Shown here piece by piece: positions 42,101 to 55,500 of a stretch of DNA of 64,000 nt; position 1 is the first letter of the stretch; every line of letters starts with the position of its first letter. The DNA lies in the NCBI RefSeq assembly GCF_901933205.1, contig NC_044574.1:43743609-43807608 (forward strand), read 5' to 3'. The stretch comes from Camarhynchus parvulus (Eukaryota; Chordata; Aves; Passeriformes; Thraupidae). The notes under the pieces were generated by a model, which saw nothing but the letters and a program-made list of their open reading frames with translations, was not told the origin of the DNA and searched no databases. The position numbers and the translations under genes were made by a program.

Positions 42101-43634
42101 AGGGCAATTTGTTGCATCTCACCTCTATCTTTATTTTTGCAATCATGCAATAATACATGCAAATCTGTCGCTGAATTTTACAACAGCTCTCTTTCTTTTT
42201 CACAAAATCCATGTCATCACAATCATAATAGTAAAAGATTAATAATCCACATCATTGTCTCTTGAGGCTGCAACACCTCCTCAGATCAGAGATCAGCTGG
42301 ACAGTGCAAGTCAATATGTTAGACATCTTGGTCCCTATGGAGGTCTCAAAATAACATCTTTTATTGATGAAATATGCTGATGGAAACACCCAAGTTAGTG
42401 AGAGAGGAAAAAGTGCTTTAGGTTTTGGACAGTTCCTAGACTCTTGGGACAACTGGGACCACTTCAGGCTTTTCTCTTGAGTGTTGCTGTTTGCTTGTGG
42501 TGTTGGTTTGTTTTTTTTAATTCCCTGCTTAGGGGATTTAAAAACTTGCTGCTGCTCTTTTTAAAGTCAAGCCTCTGAACAAAATCTATGTATGCTACGA
42601 TCTGAGAGGAGGTCGCATTCTTTTCATTAAATCAACCAAGGTTGCACTGTAATGGTTTCCTAAGCACTTTGGGCACAGGAGGCCTTACAATCTATTTATC
42701 ATATGCAGTTCAAGTGCCCCAGCCAGGTGGGCTACAAAAACTTTGTAATCATTTTCATCCCTCTCTTGTTTTCCACAAAAGAACTTATTCTCTCTAAAAC
42801 CAGCTCTTTAAATACATACATTTTCTAACATTCAAATCTACACTTATATTTCAATCCTATAAGGGAACATTCTGAAAATGAAATGGCAGAAAAAGAAGAG
42901 TTGAAAAGGTCATCACATCCCTAAAATTCTATTTGCTTATGAAATTCTAACAGACAGTTTTGGACCTGACAGGACAAATCATATTGTGGTTGCTCCAGGA
43001 AAAGTTTGCAGTCACCACTGCTGCCTGTGAGCCCATTGTAAGCTTGCATAGATTTTCAAAACAAGGCTACTTTTTCAACTATTTCAGAGTATTGGGGGAA
43101 AAAAAAGAAAAAAACCATGCTACTCAAAAGAGAAATCCTAATGTGCTACTGAAAAGTCCATTTGACTTCAATACCAGGAAAATTCCCTAGAGAAGGTTGA
43201 CTCACCATCTATTTTTTAATTGCCATCATTAAAATTATATCTGTATTGCAAGTATTTCTCTTACATGGAAATTAATAGAATCTGCCTTCTCTCAAGCAGA
43301 ACAATTAGTCCATTCAGAAAACCTACATAATTTCTAATAGCAATTTGAAAGTGTTTATACTGCAGATTTATACATTTAGGTAGGAATAATTAACTGCTCA
43401 AAGCAAACAGCGGAGGACATCTTGCTAGGTATTCCTTCTGTTGGGAAAATCTGGTAGTTACATTGGATCACAAATATTAATTTAATAATTGTTTCTTTGT
43501 TTTAGTACCATAAAATAAACATAGATGTTTATGCCATTTATAGCCATAAATATTAGCTGAAAGAAAAGTGAAGTATCTCTATTCAGCACCAGTTAAGCCA
43601 GAATTCCCATCAAGGTGTGACATTTCAAGAAAAA
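39103..43634. other. Intergenic, no supported gene
   Basis: No exon is supported. It contains the G/T tract at 41.5 kb and two frames discussed elsewhere (40,128-40,334 minus and 41,765-42,037 plus), neither of which has enough support to be called a gene. Confidence 0.65.
41533..41622 (+). repeat. G/T-rich low-complexity tract
   Basis: GGCTTGGGGGGGGCAGGTTG, then TTTGTTTTGGGGGGTTTAGT and a GGAGAGGGGTG run, then GGTTTTTTTGAG. Four G-runs lie within about 50 bases, so a G-quadruplex is possible on the + strand. Confidence 0.75.
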
Positions 43635-44015
43635 CCTAGGCCACATGCAGAGAGTTCAGAGAAGAACAGAGATCAGGAGCCTGAAAATACCAGATATGAA
43701 GGAAGACAGGCACAGGACTATTTAGCTTGAAGAGATCAATGGAAATGTACTAGTGAGAATCTTACTGGATTGTACAGGACTGCTGCAAAGAGGAAGGGAT
43801 TCATTTGTTCTGCCTATCCACTATGAACAGGACAGCAAGAAGTTGTCTTAATCGCAGGGAGAAAAAAGGAAAAAAAAGAATTTGTGATAAACAAAAATTT
43901 ACATTAGGAAGATAGTGAAGGACTAAAAAAAGTAGGAAATATCTACTACCAGTGGCCCTTGAGAACAAGCTAGACAAACACCTGTCAGAAGCACCATCAG
44001 ACACAGATGACTTCA
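43635..44015 (+). mobile_element. Older CR1-like LINE 3' UTR fragment
   Basis: AGAGTTCAGAGAAGAACAGA at 43,650, TTTAGCTTGAAGAGATCAAT at 43,721, gacagcaagaagttgtctta near 43,831, acattaggaagatagtgaag at 43,901 and gctagacaaacacctgtcag near 43,969 follow, in order, the end of an old CR1 subfamily (pol terminus, 3' UTR, 'LDKHLS' region). It is too diverged for subfamily naming. Confidence 0.7.
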
Positions 44016-45817
44016 CATCATTTCACAGTATCTCTTGATTTTCTGCATACTCTTTTTCCTGCTTAAAGTGTTTTGCAGAATGTATCTGTTATGCATTTTA
44101 GCCCATCTCTACTTTTTGGCCTGGGGTAGTACAAGTACTTATTCACTCACTGAAAGCTGCAGCAAGGAGAACCTCTAGGTTGACGACTTAAAAAAAAACA
44201 TGCCTAGTTTTAGCTGAAATAAAGTCTATTTGATTAAAAAAACTTATAGAAAATACCTGAATTTGGGAGGGGGAAAAAAGTAATACAAAAAAATGAAGTA
44301 ATAACTTAGGCAGTACAATCCACTATGAGATTTCTTGAGGGCTAGTACAGGCCTAAGAATATTCTTGCTAAACCAAACATATGCATTATGTGGCTGAGAA
44401 GCAATACATCAGACTTGTCAATTTATGCAGGATACTGTATTTTATTTCTCTTCCAAAAAATTTGAAAAGCTATGTAAATTCTAGAAAGGCACATACAGCA
44501 TCTGGCACCTGACACTTACATGCACTTACTAATTGTACTTAGGGACTGAAATAAAGGGAGTTAAGAAAGAAATTTCAAAAGTGACAAAGCAAGAACACAG
44601 CATTATTTGCATGCCCTATCCTTTCCTGGGTTCATTTTTCAAATAATTCACTACATCCAGCAGATAATCTGACTCCCTTCTTGAAGTGTTTAAGAATTTG
44701 TTCATGCCTTACACATGATTTAGAAGCTCCAGCATTTATTCATGGAAGGAGGAGGTGGCAGAGAAGCAGGAGTGAAGTAAAAGGTTTATCAATGGATAAC
44801 ACAGTTGCATTAATAAGTATGGGGGCAGATGGTGCAAATATTTTGGTAATATAATAATTGTTTGAAGTGTTGCACACAGGCAAGAAGTCTCTGGGGGTCT
44901 CTATAAGAAAAGCTCTTGCATCATTGCACTGATAAACCTCTTACTTCAATTATGTTATCAACCTTTCAATAAGAACTAAAAAACAGCAGTATTCCTACAG
45001 GCTCCAACAGGATGAATGCTACAAACTTTCAGGCAACTCCACACAACAAACCTAGCAAATTTTATGTTAAATCTGGCTACATTTTAAGCATAGTTTTGTT
45101 GAATGTTTCAAGATACACGTATCCACTTGATTAAATAGCCTCCGAGCGTGAAATCTTACAGGACTCTGTGCAAGGAATTATCCAGGGTAGAAAAGACTGA
45201 AGGTTTGATCAAAAAACATTTTCCCCTCCAGTTTTGAGATAAATTGTGGAATGAGGTAACAATTCTAGTCCAGTACTATTATCAGCATATGAAATTTCAT
45301 CTACTTTTGTAAAGGACAGGGTCAAATAACATATTCATAAAGAGTAGTAATTTACACCTCAGTCTCACTGATTTAAAGGATCAGAGTGAGGCACAGAATA
45401 AGTGAATAGCTTAATTCTACTGCTGGAGCAAACATAGAAGCAGCACAACTGGAATACCAGACAGGACGGCAAAACCACAACTATCTCAGCCAGCCCCAGC
45501 ACATGAGCACAAACCTGCCCGCTGCCATGGCTTGTGCCAACAAAGCAAGGCACAGACATGTGCCCTGTGCCCTGCTGCAGGGAAGTGCCTACACCTGGCA
45601 CACAGGTGAGAACAGGGCTGGTACAGCAAAAGCCACCTCCCCAGGGGCTGTGGCACAGGTGACAATGTTTCTGTTACCTACCAGAGACTCACCTGGCGGT
45701 TGTATTCAGATTGGGTCAGACTGTGGGTCTGACTATTTATTTTTCTCTTGCACGAAAAGGGAAGAAGAGGGCACTCACTTCTCTCTCATAAGGAATTTCC
45801 CTAAAGGCCCATATACA

Positions 45818-45869
<52 letters not shown>

Positions 45870-48800
45870 TTTCAGTAAACCACATTTCCTCTGCTGACTA
45901 TATTTTCTCTCTATTTCCATTCCAACCTAGTTGAACGGATTGTCAGTCACAGTTTGGCTAACCCCGACTTGTCCCAATATGTAAATTAGGGTCCCATCCC
46001 CCCCTACTTTAATTCCCTAGAGTGGTATTTTTCCTGTATTTAAATAATTTTACTACTTATTACCTGGACAATGAATCCAGATCTGGGTATTTGCCTATGC
46101 TAATAAATATATAACAATGAAATGAAGATTTCTTCTGCTAGCATAGTGACATGAGGTAAGAAGTACAATGAGTTCTAAGGTTTACTAATAACGTACTTAT
46201 GAAACGTGTGGGTAAACTGTGAAACTGAAGGTTAAAACATCTTTGAATCTTGACCAAAATAAACATATGCAAAAATCAAATCAAAACCAAACATGTAACA
46301 TGCAATGCTCAATTACTGTACTGTACCAGTAGTAATTGCTGAGGGAAGTCAGCAGCCCAAGCAGGATCAGCCTAAGCCATAGGACATCAGGCACTACATT
46401 CACCAGTTTACTTCCAGGCAGCAGAGCAGGTGCAGCCCATTCATAAAATCCTCTACCCAATAAACAAACTTTCTGGACTGAATCCCAGCCCTGCCTACAT
46501 TCACCTAGCTTCAACTGCACCACAGCTCTGTTTACTGCCGCTGATTATGGGAAGAAAACATTGAGCCACATCCACACGTCACTAGCACAAAGAACTGTAG
46601 AGAAGCAGCATCAGTTCCATTTCTGCAATAGGACTTGACCAGTTTCTCTGAAGTCCAGGATTATCAACACTCAAAGGAAGAGCAATGATGTTTTATTTCT
46701 TCAGTCAAAACCCATGCCACCTCTTCAGCTTTCTCACACCAGCTTTGTGACAATCTGCTTACAACTGCAATACCTGAACAGGCTTCCCTAACTGGAAAAT
46801 CCTCACAGATTTAGTGCTTTTCTGAAGGCCCTACTCCAGGGCCTCAGTATATTTCTTTTGCAACGTCAATGCTACTGCCTCTGAAATCAAGGCCACTGGA
46901 AATAATGTGAGCCTGAACCCAGACCTAATGTAACAATGCTAAAAAAAAAAAAAAACAGTAGATACAACTCCATAACATCTGGGTGGAAGATTTATATTAC
47001 TATTATCCTCTGGATAATTCCACAGTGGGATATGAAAGCCAATATATAAAGTGATTTTCAGCTATCTCTTACAGAATTAATCTCAGAGAAATAGCCCAAT
47101 GGACAAATACTGAAGGTCAATTTTATTATTTTTTTGGTTAAATAAGCAGGTAGATTAATAGCATTAGACAAGCCTTGTTTAGGAAACCTAAGTCAACAGT
47201 ACTTAAAAAGCAGAGTGCTAGATAGACAGACTCAGACATCTTAGAGGAGACAGCATTTCTTGGCATCCTGAACCACTTGCTAAGTTACAAGTGGAGGGTC
47301 TTCTCCAGAATGCAGAGTTTTTGAGAAAGCTACACAGAGTCTGGGAAAAAGAACTGCTGCTGTTTACAGACTGCACTGTTGGGTGGCAGTGGCAGTAATG
47401 AAGATTGGTGATGGAAATCTGCTGGGCTCATCCATCCATCCTAAAAATCCAAGTAACATTAAGAGCGTTCAATTTTCTATCCCAATAAGTATTTTTCTGG
47501 CCCAGCTTGGCCTGCCCGCCATCTCATGTTAGTGACTTCCAGCAATTGCAGGTGAAGTCCAGTACAATTATTTCAGGTTTTCATCATTACTATGATGGCC
47601 CTGCTTCTCTCTATCCCCCCTCAGATGGATTTAGAATAGCAACCTACAGATTTCTGTGCAGCAGCAATGAACGATAAAGGTGCAGCTATATTCTGACCTA
47701 GTTCCATTACTACTAGAGACATTTCTGTACAAGTGAAAAACAGGATGGATGGCAGAGAAGAAACACTGTCTGCCACCACTATCATACAGCTTGTTAAATT
47801 TGCCTCACTAATACCAGGGCAGATTGTGTAAATCACCTGCCTAGTAAATTTGGTCCCTCGAGTTTACAGTTTGGTATAAACTCCAGCTTGATTAATCATG
47901 TGGCAGTTCCCTGATCCTGCTCTGTTCACTCAGAGGATAAGCACTAGATATTAATTTTTTAAGGTTCTCTTTTTACAAGCTTCTAGAGGCCCACGTCCAT
48001 CTTTAATGCACTTTATTAGTTCATTCCTAAAATCCAACCATCTGACCAATTGAAGCAGCTTACAGATGCCCTTGAGCCCTTTGAATAATCACAGTATGCT
48101 CCTGACTTAGTTTAGTTCCACTTCTATCAAGGGCATTAAATCAACAGCTTCCATTATCAACTGAAAATACCTAGTGCCAACCTGGGATCTCAAAGATTCC
48201 ATTCTCTATACCCTCATTATACTTACTTTGTAACATTCATAAGAGTTAGTTCAGTATCTTGTAATTCTCAGCTACCTTTTGATATTTCGTATTTAATTTT
48301 AAAGTCCCAGCTTTGAGACTTTAGCTGGGAGTTTGGTAGCTTCATGAGAAATCATACCCCTAAATTTGACTTTATATTGTGAATTAAAGTTAGTTTAAAT
48401 AAAAACTGAGACTCTAAATCTTAGCAGTTTTGGAAAAATAGAAGCCAAGTAATTAACACTTACTACTACTTTAAAAAGAAAGGAAAAGAAAAAAATATAG
48501 CCTTATATCCCTCTTGATTTAAAGTCATCTTTGTGATGTGATTTGGGGGGGTTTCAACTCTCAACACTAAGAACTGCCCTTTCAATGAATTCACATTCCG
48601 TGAATTTGGATCCATATTTAAATGCACAATAGAAATTCAAGCCTGAACAGCTAAGTGAATACAGCCACACTGTGAAGAGATAAGCTATGAATGAATAGCT
48701 TAATTGGACACTTGCAAAATTAACTTGTCAAAAGTAATTACTCTATACATGATCCAACTGGAAATGTTTTATATCATCCACAAGCTGAAAGAGTATTTAT

Positions 48801-50192
48801 GCTATTCCTTGGCCTTTAAAAGATACATTTACAATATGCTGATTATTTACTAAGCTGCTATTATGCATTTGCAAACCTTTCAAGCATTCTGGTAAAAAGA
48901 GAAAATAAGTTCATTTCTGAAGAGGTTAGCAGATACACTGACTATATTTTTAATGAAAATTCTCATACTTTCTTCTTATATTAGAATAAAACATACTGGC
49001 TAGAGTTACATGTTTGTTTTCTGTGTTTAACAATAAAAGTGGATTTAAAATTAAATAGATGGAGACTGGGAAAGACCAAGTAAATATAATCACACAAGGA
49101 AGTGTCCATATTACAAAAGACTGCAAGGAGAAAAAAATCAACAAAACACAAAACTAGACATGCTTTGAGAAAGAAGAGTCCAAGAGGAAGTAAAAATCTC
49201 TCCCTCACAAGACCTAAAAGAAACAGCAAGCTTTGCATAACCCATACGTAAGTAAATAAAATGCTTCCTGAACTAGACAGTTGCCATCTAGTACCATGGG
49301 ACAGGAGATCATAATTGGAAAAATAGAATGTGCTGATACACAGATATATGTCTTTCAGCCATGCACAAGGCAGCTGCACAGCTATTCAAAATAAGGTGCC
49401 ATTAATTTTCCACCTCAGTAACACAGGAAGCCACAATCCAAAGTGGGCCTTTGAGGCCATGTAACCTTCAGATATAGCTGCTACTGCAGGCCTGGCCCAC
49501 CAGAAAGATTCTTCTTTACATGCAGTAACAACACAAGAATTGTCTCATGCCTTGGCAGAGTATCCCTTCTCCTACAGATACCACCCTGATGGAAAAGGCT
49601 TCCAGTGCCATCACTTATGCATTGCCTTAATCTACACGGTAGCAGGAAACAACAGAAGAGAGATCAAAAGCAGCATTAGAACAAAAGGCAGCAATGGATT
49701 CTTATGCCATTACCATTACTTTTGGGCACTACTGTGAGCATCAGCAGAAAGAAAATACTTCTAAAGAGAAAGCTATGCTACCAGATTATAAATGCTAACA
49801 TCTGGAATGGAAAGAGAAGGACATATGGCAAAGCTGGAAAGAATGGTCTCTAAAGTCCCTTTGGCAGAGTTGTTATTGCAATTATCTAACACATGCTACC
49901 TCCTTTGGGTTTGCTTTAGCAATGGTTTGGGGACTCACACCCAAACTCTTACTCAATCCCCGAGAGCTCTCTTTGAACAAGCCCTGTAGAAGCAGCCCTT
50001 TGACATAGTCTAAGTGTGCTGCTGTGCATTCCCTGCACATGCTGCTATCCTGGACAAAGCAAAGAGAAAATACAAACTTCAAAGATTATCCAGTGTATTA
50101 AAACTTAATGAGCCATTGCCCCAATATGTGCAAAGCACACAACACCTCTTGCATTCTAGCTTCAGATTGCAATTTACTAACCAGCTACTGAA
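44016..50192. other. Intergenic, no gene recognised
   Basis: Apart from the 45.8-kb microsatellite and a poly-A run at 46,941-46,955, this is unannotated AT-rich sequence. The stretch 47,870-48,900 has several homeodomain- and octamer-like words and is raised as a finding. Confidence 0.65.
45810..45870. repeat. Compound (CATATA)/(AT)/(AC) microsatellite
   Basis: CATATACATACATATACATA runs into an uninterrupted AT tract of about 22 bases and then ACACACACAT. The open frame across it (45,503-45,934) gives a YIYIYTYIYIYI run and is an artefact of the repeat. Confidence 0.95.
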
Positions 50193-50430
50193 GCTGAAGC
50201 ACCTCTGTCCCAAAGCAGTTACTGACTGATTGGTTAATAGAAGTTCCTACAGAGAGAATTTCACTTCTATAATGGAAGGATTTCATCTAATGTGAGATGA
50301 TAAAATCACTTGCTGAAGCACTTCAGTCCCAAAGTAGTTACTGATGGACCAGTTAATAAAAGTGTCGATAAAGAAAATTTCACTTCCACAATGGAAGAGT
50401 CTAATCTCATCTAATCTGAGGTGATGTAAA
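50193..50430. repeat. 119-bp direct tandem duplication (two diverged copies)
   Basis: The first copy starts at GCTGAAGCACCTCTGTCCCA (50,193) and the second at GCTGAAGCACTTCAGTCCCA (50,312). Through both copies run matching blocks: AAAG(C/T)AGTTACTGA, (G/C)(T/C)TAATA(G/A)AAGT, AATTTCACTTC and ATAATGGAAG / ACAATGGAAG, ending in TCATCTAAT(G/C)TGAG(A/G)TGAT. The offset is about 119 bp, and the second copy carries a small extra TCTAATC. No coding frame spans both. An A-rich low-complexity tract follows at once. Confidence 0.9.
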
Positions 50431-50600
50431 AAAAAAAAGGAAAACCACACACCAAAAAAAAAAATCTCAACATCCCTAAACAAAAAAAAACCCAACGCTA
50501 CATACAGGACAAACTTCACATAAAATCACAAGATCCCAAGCCCCAACTTCTTCCCCCCGCTCCCCCAAAACCACCTGAACAACAAAACCAAACCAAATAC
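50427..50600 (+). repeat. A/C-rich low-complexity tract
   Basis: Poly-A runs of 8 to 12 alternate with CCC, ACCACAC and CCCCCC runs. It lies against the end of the 119-bp tandem duplication. Confidence 0.85.
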
Positions 50601-51259
50601 CAGCACTTAATTAATTTCCTTACCTTTAAAGTAATACTAAAATAGGTATTCTACGATCAATGTAATTTACACACTGCAACAAGACTTTAAAATGTCTGCT
50701 GTCCACAAGACTGCACAATTATTCATACTTTTTTCAAATAATAATTTGGAAAAAAACCTCTGTGATGTAATATGTATAAAACACCAGGAGTCTTCAATGG
50801 GCCAAGTTATCTCATGAGCAAGGGATAACTCAGGTCACATTCAACAGAAGGGAGAACTCCCAGGTGAAGTTCATAATGAAATAAAAAGGCTCTGGTTAGT
50901 TACCAGCCTGTTTCACATCAGCTGTGGTTACTGGTGGGTAGCAGTTCACACCAGTCAGCATGAACTGATGGCACCACAGAAAGACCAAGGACAGAATAAA
51001 TGACTCACAAGGAAACCCTTGACTGAAATTTTTTGGCAGTACTGTCTATTAAGGCACTAGATACACAAGTAACAAAACAGAAAATATGTTTGTACTGCTT
51101 CTGTGTGTTCTGGCCTGTTTTATACCCAAAGGCTCTCATTTCTCCAGCTTGTCACAATCTGTCTCCACCTGCAAGCTCCCAGTTAATGCCTGTGACTAAC
51201 ACACTATCTTTACCAGGTCCATGGAGAAATCATAATCTGGATGCAAAAGCAATGAGTCT

Positions 51260-51317
51260 GAAGAAAACAAACAAACAAACAAACAAACATAAAAACCCCA
51301 AAACCAACCCAAAACCG
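51260..51317 (+). repeat. (ACAA)n microsatellite with A/C-rich flank
   Basis: About seven ACAA units (51,265-51,289), followed by an A/C-only stretch of AAAACCCC/AACCAACCC type. Confidence 0.9.
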
Positions 51318-52565
51318 CATCAAATTGTGAGATGGATGTTTAATTTCAAAGGCACTGTCATCCTCTTATCATTCTCAGGAAGAAGTGATGGTTACATTTT
51401 TTATTTCATTGTAAGAAAAGTTACCAAGCACATAGGTATGGCATAAATACAGTACAGAGGGGAAAAAAGCCAAAGACACATCATAAACATTCTTGTTGCT
51501 TAATACTAAAAAGCAGAACATAAACCAGATTTTGCTTTGAATGCCACAGGCACTGTGTGAAGATGAAGACAGCGGTGCAACTATGCAAGTAAAGAAAGAA
51601 AAATTAATGTTCCAGAGTGAAAACGTTATATCCAGCAGGACAAAGCTTCCAACATCAGGCGTTCTTCAAGCCTGCCTGGGTTAAACGTAACACAATGTAT
51701 ATGTGTATACATTTGAAGGCAAGGAATATACAAAAAGTTTTGAAAATAACGAGCTAACTCCTAAATCAATCCTAAGTAAGTAAAAAGAATCCTAAATAAG
51801 TAAAACAGAAGTCTGTGTTCCTGCAAAGTGAAAAGATAGGGCTATCTCACTTCAGGATCTGCAACTTTATTCAAAGTTTTGGAACACTTACCTGCAGTAT
51901 TTTCCTTCATTTACTTTTCTGCTGTGCTTTTAGTGAAGTAATAAATCACAAAGTTCCATCTGGACAACAGTTTTAGTTCACATCCTTATTGTTTTAGACA
52001 ATTAAAATCAATCCTTAGTATTAAGAACAATAAAGGCAGCCCTTGGAAGCATCATGCTAAGTTGCCAAATACCATTTTTTTAAATATCACCTTTTCAGAT
52101 TGGCTTCAACCTACTAGTAATCTCATGTTTTAAAGAAATTGCCCTCTTATAAGCAGCAGCTTGACAGAATTTAACATTTCAGACTACCTTTACACTGGTT
52201 TTGATTAAAAAAATTAATTTTAGACTAAACTAATGACATTATTATAACCAGCTTACTCCCAGCATTACGCTGCTTGAGAACTCCTTCAAACTATTCCTTC
52301 ACTTTATTCATGGCAGAGAAGTCAATAATAATTGAAGGCTTTGCTGATTCCTAATACCATCTCCTAGTCAGGGAAAACACTTTGATGCATATTCCCAATT
52401 TGACTGTTCAGCTAAAATTTTTCTTCTTTAACAAATTTAGCATAGATCTTTGTGTCTATTTTTTCCTAGGTTGGGCTGTCAGCTAGAATCTCATAACTGA
52501 GAATATGAAAGATCTTGTTTGAGTATCAGTTATGTGAAACTGTACACTGCTGCAATATTAGATCC

Positions 52566-52592
52566 ATGACTTTTATATATATATAAAGTCAT
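52566..52592. repeat. Near-perfect palindrome with TA core
   Basis: ATGACTTT at the left and AAAGTCAT at the right are exact inverted copies flanking a short T(AT)n core. It is probably a cruciform-prone site produced by TA expansion inside a palindrome. No gene is near. Confidence 0.85.
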
Positions 52593-55500
52593 AGACATCC
52601 TGCAAAACAAGAGTTATGGCTCTTAATTTAGGAAGCAACAGGCCTCAGACATAACAGCTCTTTGAAAGATTCAGTTGAAAATTATAAGCAGAAGAACATT
52701 ACATAAAAATGCAATGCAAATTAAATACAAAAATAAATTAGTCTCACTTCTTTCCTTTCCAATGCTTTTCCTTCCATTCCTCCTTGTTCTAAATGGACTA
52801 AAGTAAAAAACCAAAAGCTAGAAAGACATTTTAAAGGTCTTCTTGCAGATACCAATACAATTAGAGAGAACATACTAGTAAAATTTAGACCAGCTGAAAT
52901 ATTATCAATCACTTCCTTCTGCATAATAATCACAGACAGCCCTCACAATAAGTTTATTTGACTTTAATACAGATGATTTCGCCTAGCCTCTGCTGTTTCC
53001 AAATGTCATTTCCATTGCTGGAAAAATATACTACAAAAACAAACCACTATAACATATTCCTGATAGACTGAGCTATATCTAAGTATAAACTTGACATAGT
53101 TACAGAATTACAACTCAAACATTTAGAAAACATTGTGCATTACAGCAGGTCCAAATCTAATGGAGTGATCACCCTGTAGGTAAATCATACTGATTTTCAA
53201 CTAAAAGAAATAAAACCCTAGGCAACTAGGAATCATACTAAAGGTAGCACAGGTTCATAATGTAGATATTCCAACAATTTAATCAAGATGCAATACCAAT
53301 ACAGCAGTGATATGCTAGGAAATCCTCTCATGCCCATAATAATGGAAGTTCACACTGGAAAAACAAGGATTTACTAATAAAAAATAAGATTAGGTTAGTA
53401 CTCACCCTCAGACAAGGCTAGTGGCACTGGGCTTCCTCAGACACTATCTCGGAGGTTTACACAGACCTCAGCTAAAACAAGCCCAGTAGCTACTTCACTT
53501 CCAGCTCAGAGTTCCAAGACAAAGGGCTGTAGTGTGCCGCTAAGCGAGAGCTTTCAGGATTGCCAGCACCTGATTCAAGCCACAGGTGTAGCCAATGCTC
53601 AGTGCAGCTCTCCCAGGCAAGGCACACCAGGTGAAACCAGTACAGAATGGTGGTGATACACAGGTATTACATGGCTGATCCAAGGTTCTCTTCAATGACA
53701 CAGCCTTGAGGAAAAGTGAATTCACCTTCTACACCTATATGTAACTTACATGTTTTCATTACTGTTTATAGAAATTGCTTGTGCATACATATTTCTTGTG
53801 GTGTTTTATTTCCTATCTGCGTCTGGCCCTTATTTTTCAACTTGTGAGTTAAAACAATTTTGCTAAAAAAAATGGCACTACGTCCCAATTAGGAAATTGA
53901 TGTCACTTTGATACAAGAACCCTCAAATCATGAGGCTGAGATTCATATTACCCAATCTACCACTGCATGCATGCATACCCACATGGTCATCAAATCATAC
54001 AAGGCACCCCTCTTAGGTCCCTAAATACTTTCCTGTGGTCAATAGAAGTATCCTTTCCCAATCCTCAAGATCTAGTACACATTTTTGTATTTGCCATGTC
54101 CCATTACTGGTAGTTAGACAAGTTGAATCCATATTCCAGACTGAAACAGTTTATTGTCACTATTAGTTCAAAGTTGCAGGAAAAAAAGAAAATTTCTCTC
54201 TTTATACACACAGAGAAAAAAACCAAAACAAAACGCCTTTCAAGGTATAGAGGTGATCCTAGAGGCCTAAAAGTTTGAAAACATCTCTTACCACAGCTTG
54301 CTTCCAGACTTAGCAATCTGCTTTGTTACTCTCCCCTGCAGGCCAGTGTTTGAATTTTTGATAGACGATGGATCTACTCTTCCAAATGTTACAACCTCTG
54401 CTTCAAAATCTAGCAGAGATTCCTGTCTGTTCCTTATTTCACATGCTGAAATAAGACACTGCAGGCAGCCTGTGAAATATCTAGCAAACACCCCAGTCTG
54501 AATATCCCATTCTCTGCCATACCAAAAGGAGACCTCACAGTCCCCAAAAAGAGTAAGTACGGGTGCTAAGGATGACTTGCAGGAAAACAGATCTTAGAGC
54601 TCAGACCCTAGAAACTAAAATGCAGAGGGATCTTCTTTCAAATAAATGGGATAGACTGCTTGTTTATGGCTTAAATGATATGCTGTTGGGTTTTTGCTCT
54701 CTGCAAAATTCCAATTTCCTCTCAGACATTGGTTAAATTCCTACAGTAACAAGAGACTCAGAGCAAACTGTCCCCTGGGTCTACCCTCTCTAAGATATGA
54801 GCCTACATAGTGCTGGACTATCATAGCACCAATCTTTATGCAGTGCTATTTTCCTATTCCAAGCCACAACATGATCTATAAACACACTGCAGTAAGGAAC
54901 AAATATGTAGCCTTTCCCACCTCAAAGTAAGCTGCTGGGAAAGGCAATTATTCCCTGTGATTGACCAGCTTCCTGCATATGGATGCGTGGGTTTTCATTT
55001 ATTACCTACTTGGTTACTGGCAAAAGGCTGCAAAGGTTCTTCTAATGGGATTTTTTTCTGTGAATGGAATTAAAATAACACAGAGATAATTTAAATCACA
55101 AATAGTGGCACTTCCCAGTCTTCCTCTCTCTGCAAGACAACATCTAATACAGCTAAAAGTTCTAGAAAAATTGTTTGTGATGGACTTCAACCTTTTTTTT
55201 GCTGTCTACTCCCTTCTAAATAATATGTGCAAAGGGCAGAAGTCCATGCAATCAAGGCAGAGTAACATGACTTTAATATTCATTAGGTTTTAACTTCTTA
55301 GTGACTATTTATGAAATCTTCTCTTACATCAAGAGAAGAGACTTAACAGAAAGTCAAAGAATCTGAAATTTACAATTTTTACCCCAGTAAAATTTGGAGC
55401 TATATTTAGAATCTATCCTGACAGCTGGGTTGAAGTGACCTGCCAATCCCTACACAGTATCAGAAAATAACTACATCCAGAGCTCATGGAGGACAATTGT

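Noticed and set aside
45503..45934. 143-codon plus-strand frame
   Set aside because: It is carried across a CATA/AT microsatellite (YIYIYTYIYIYI) and has no homology.
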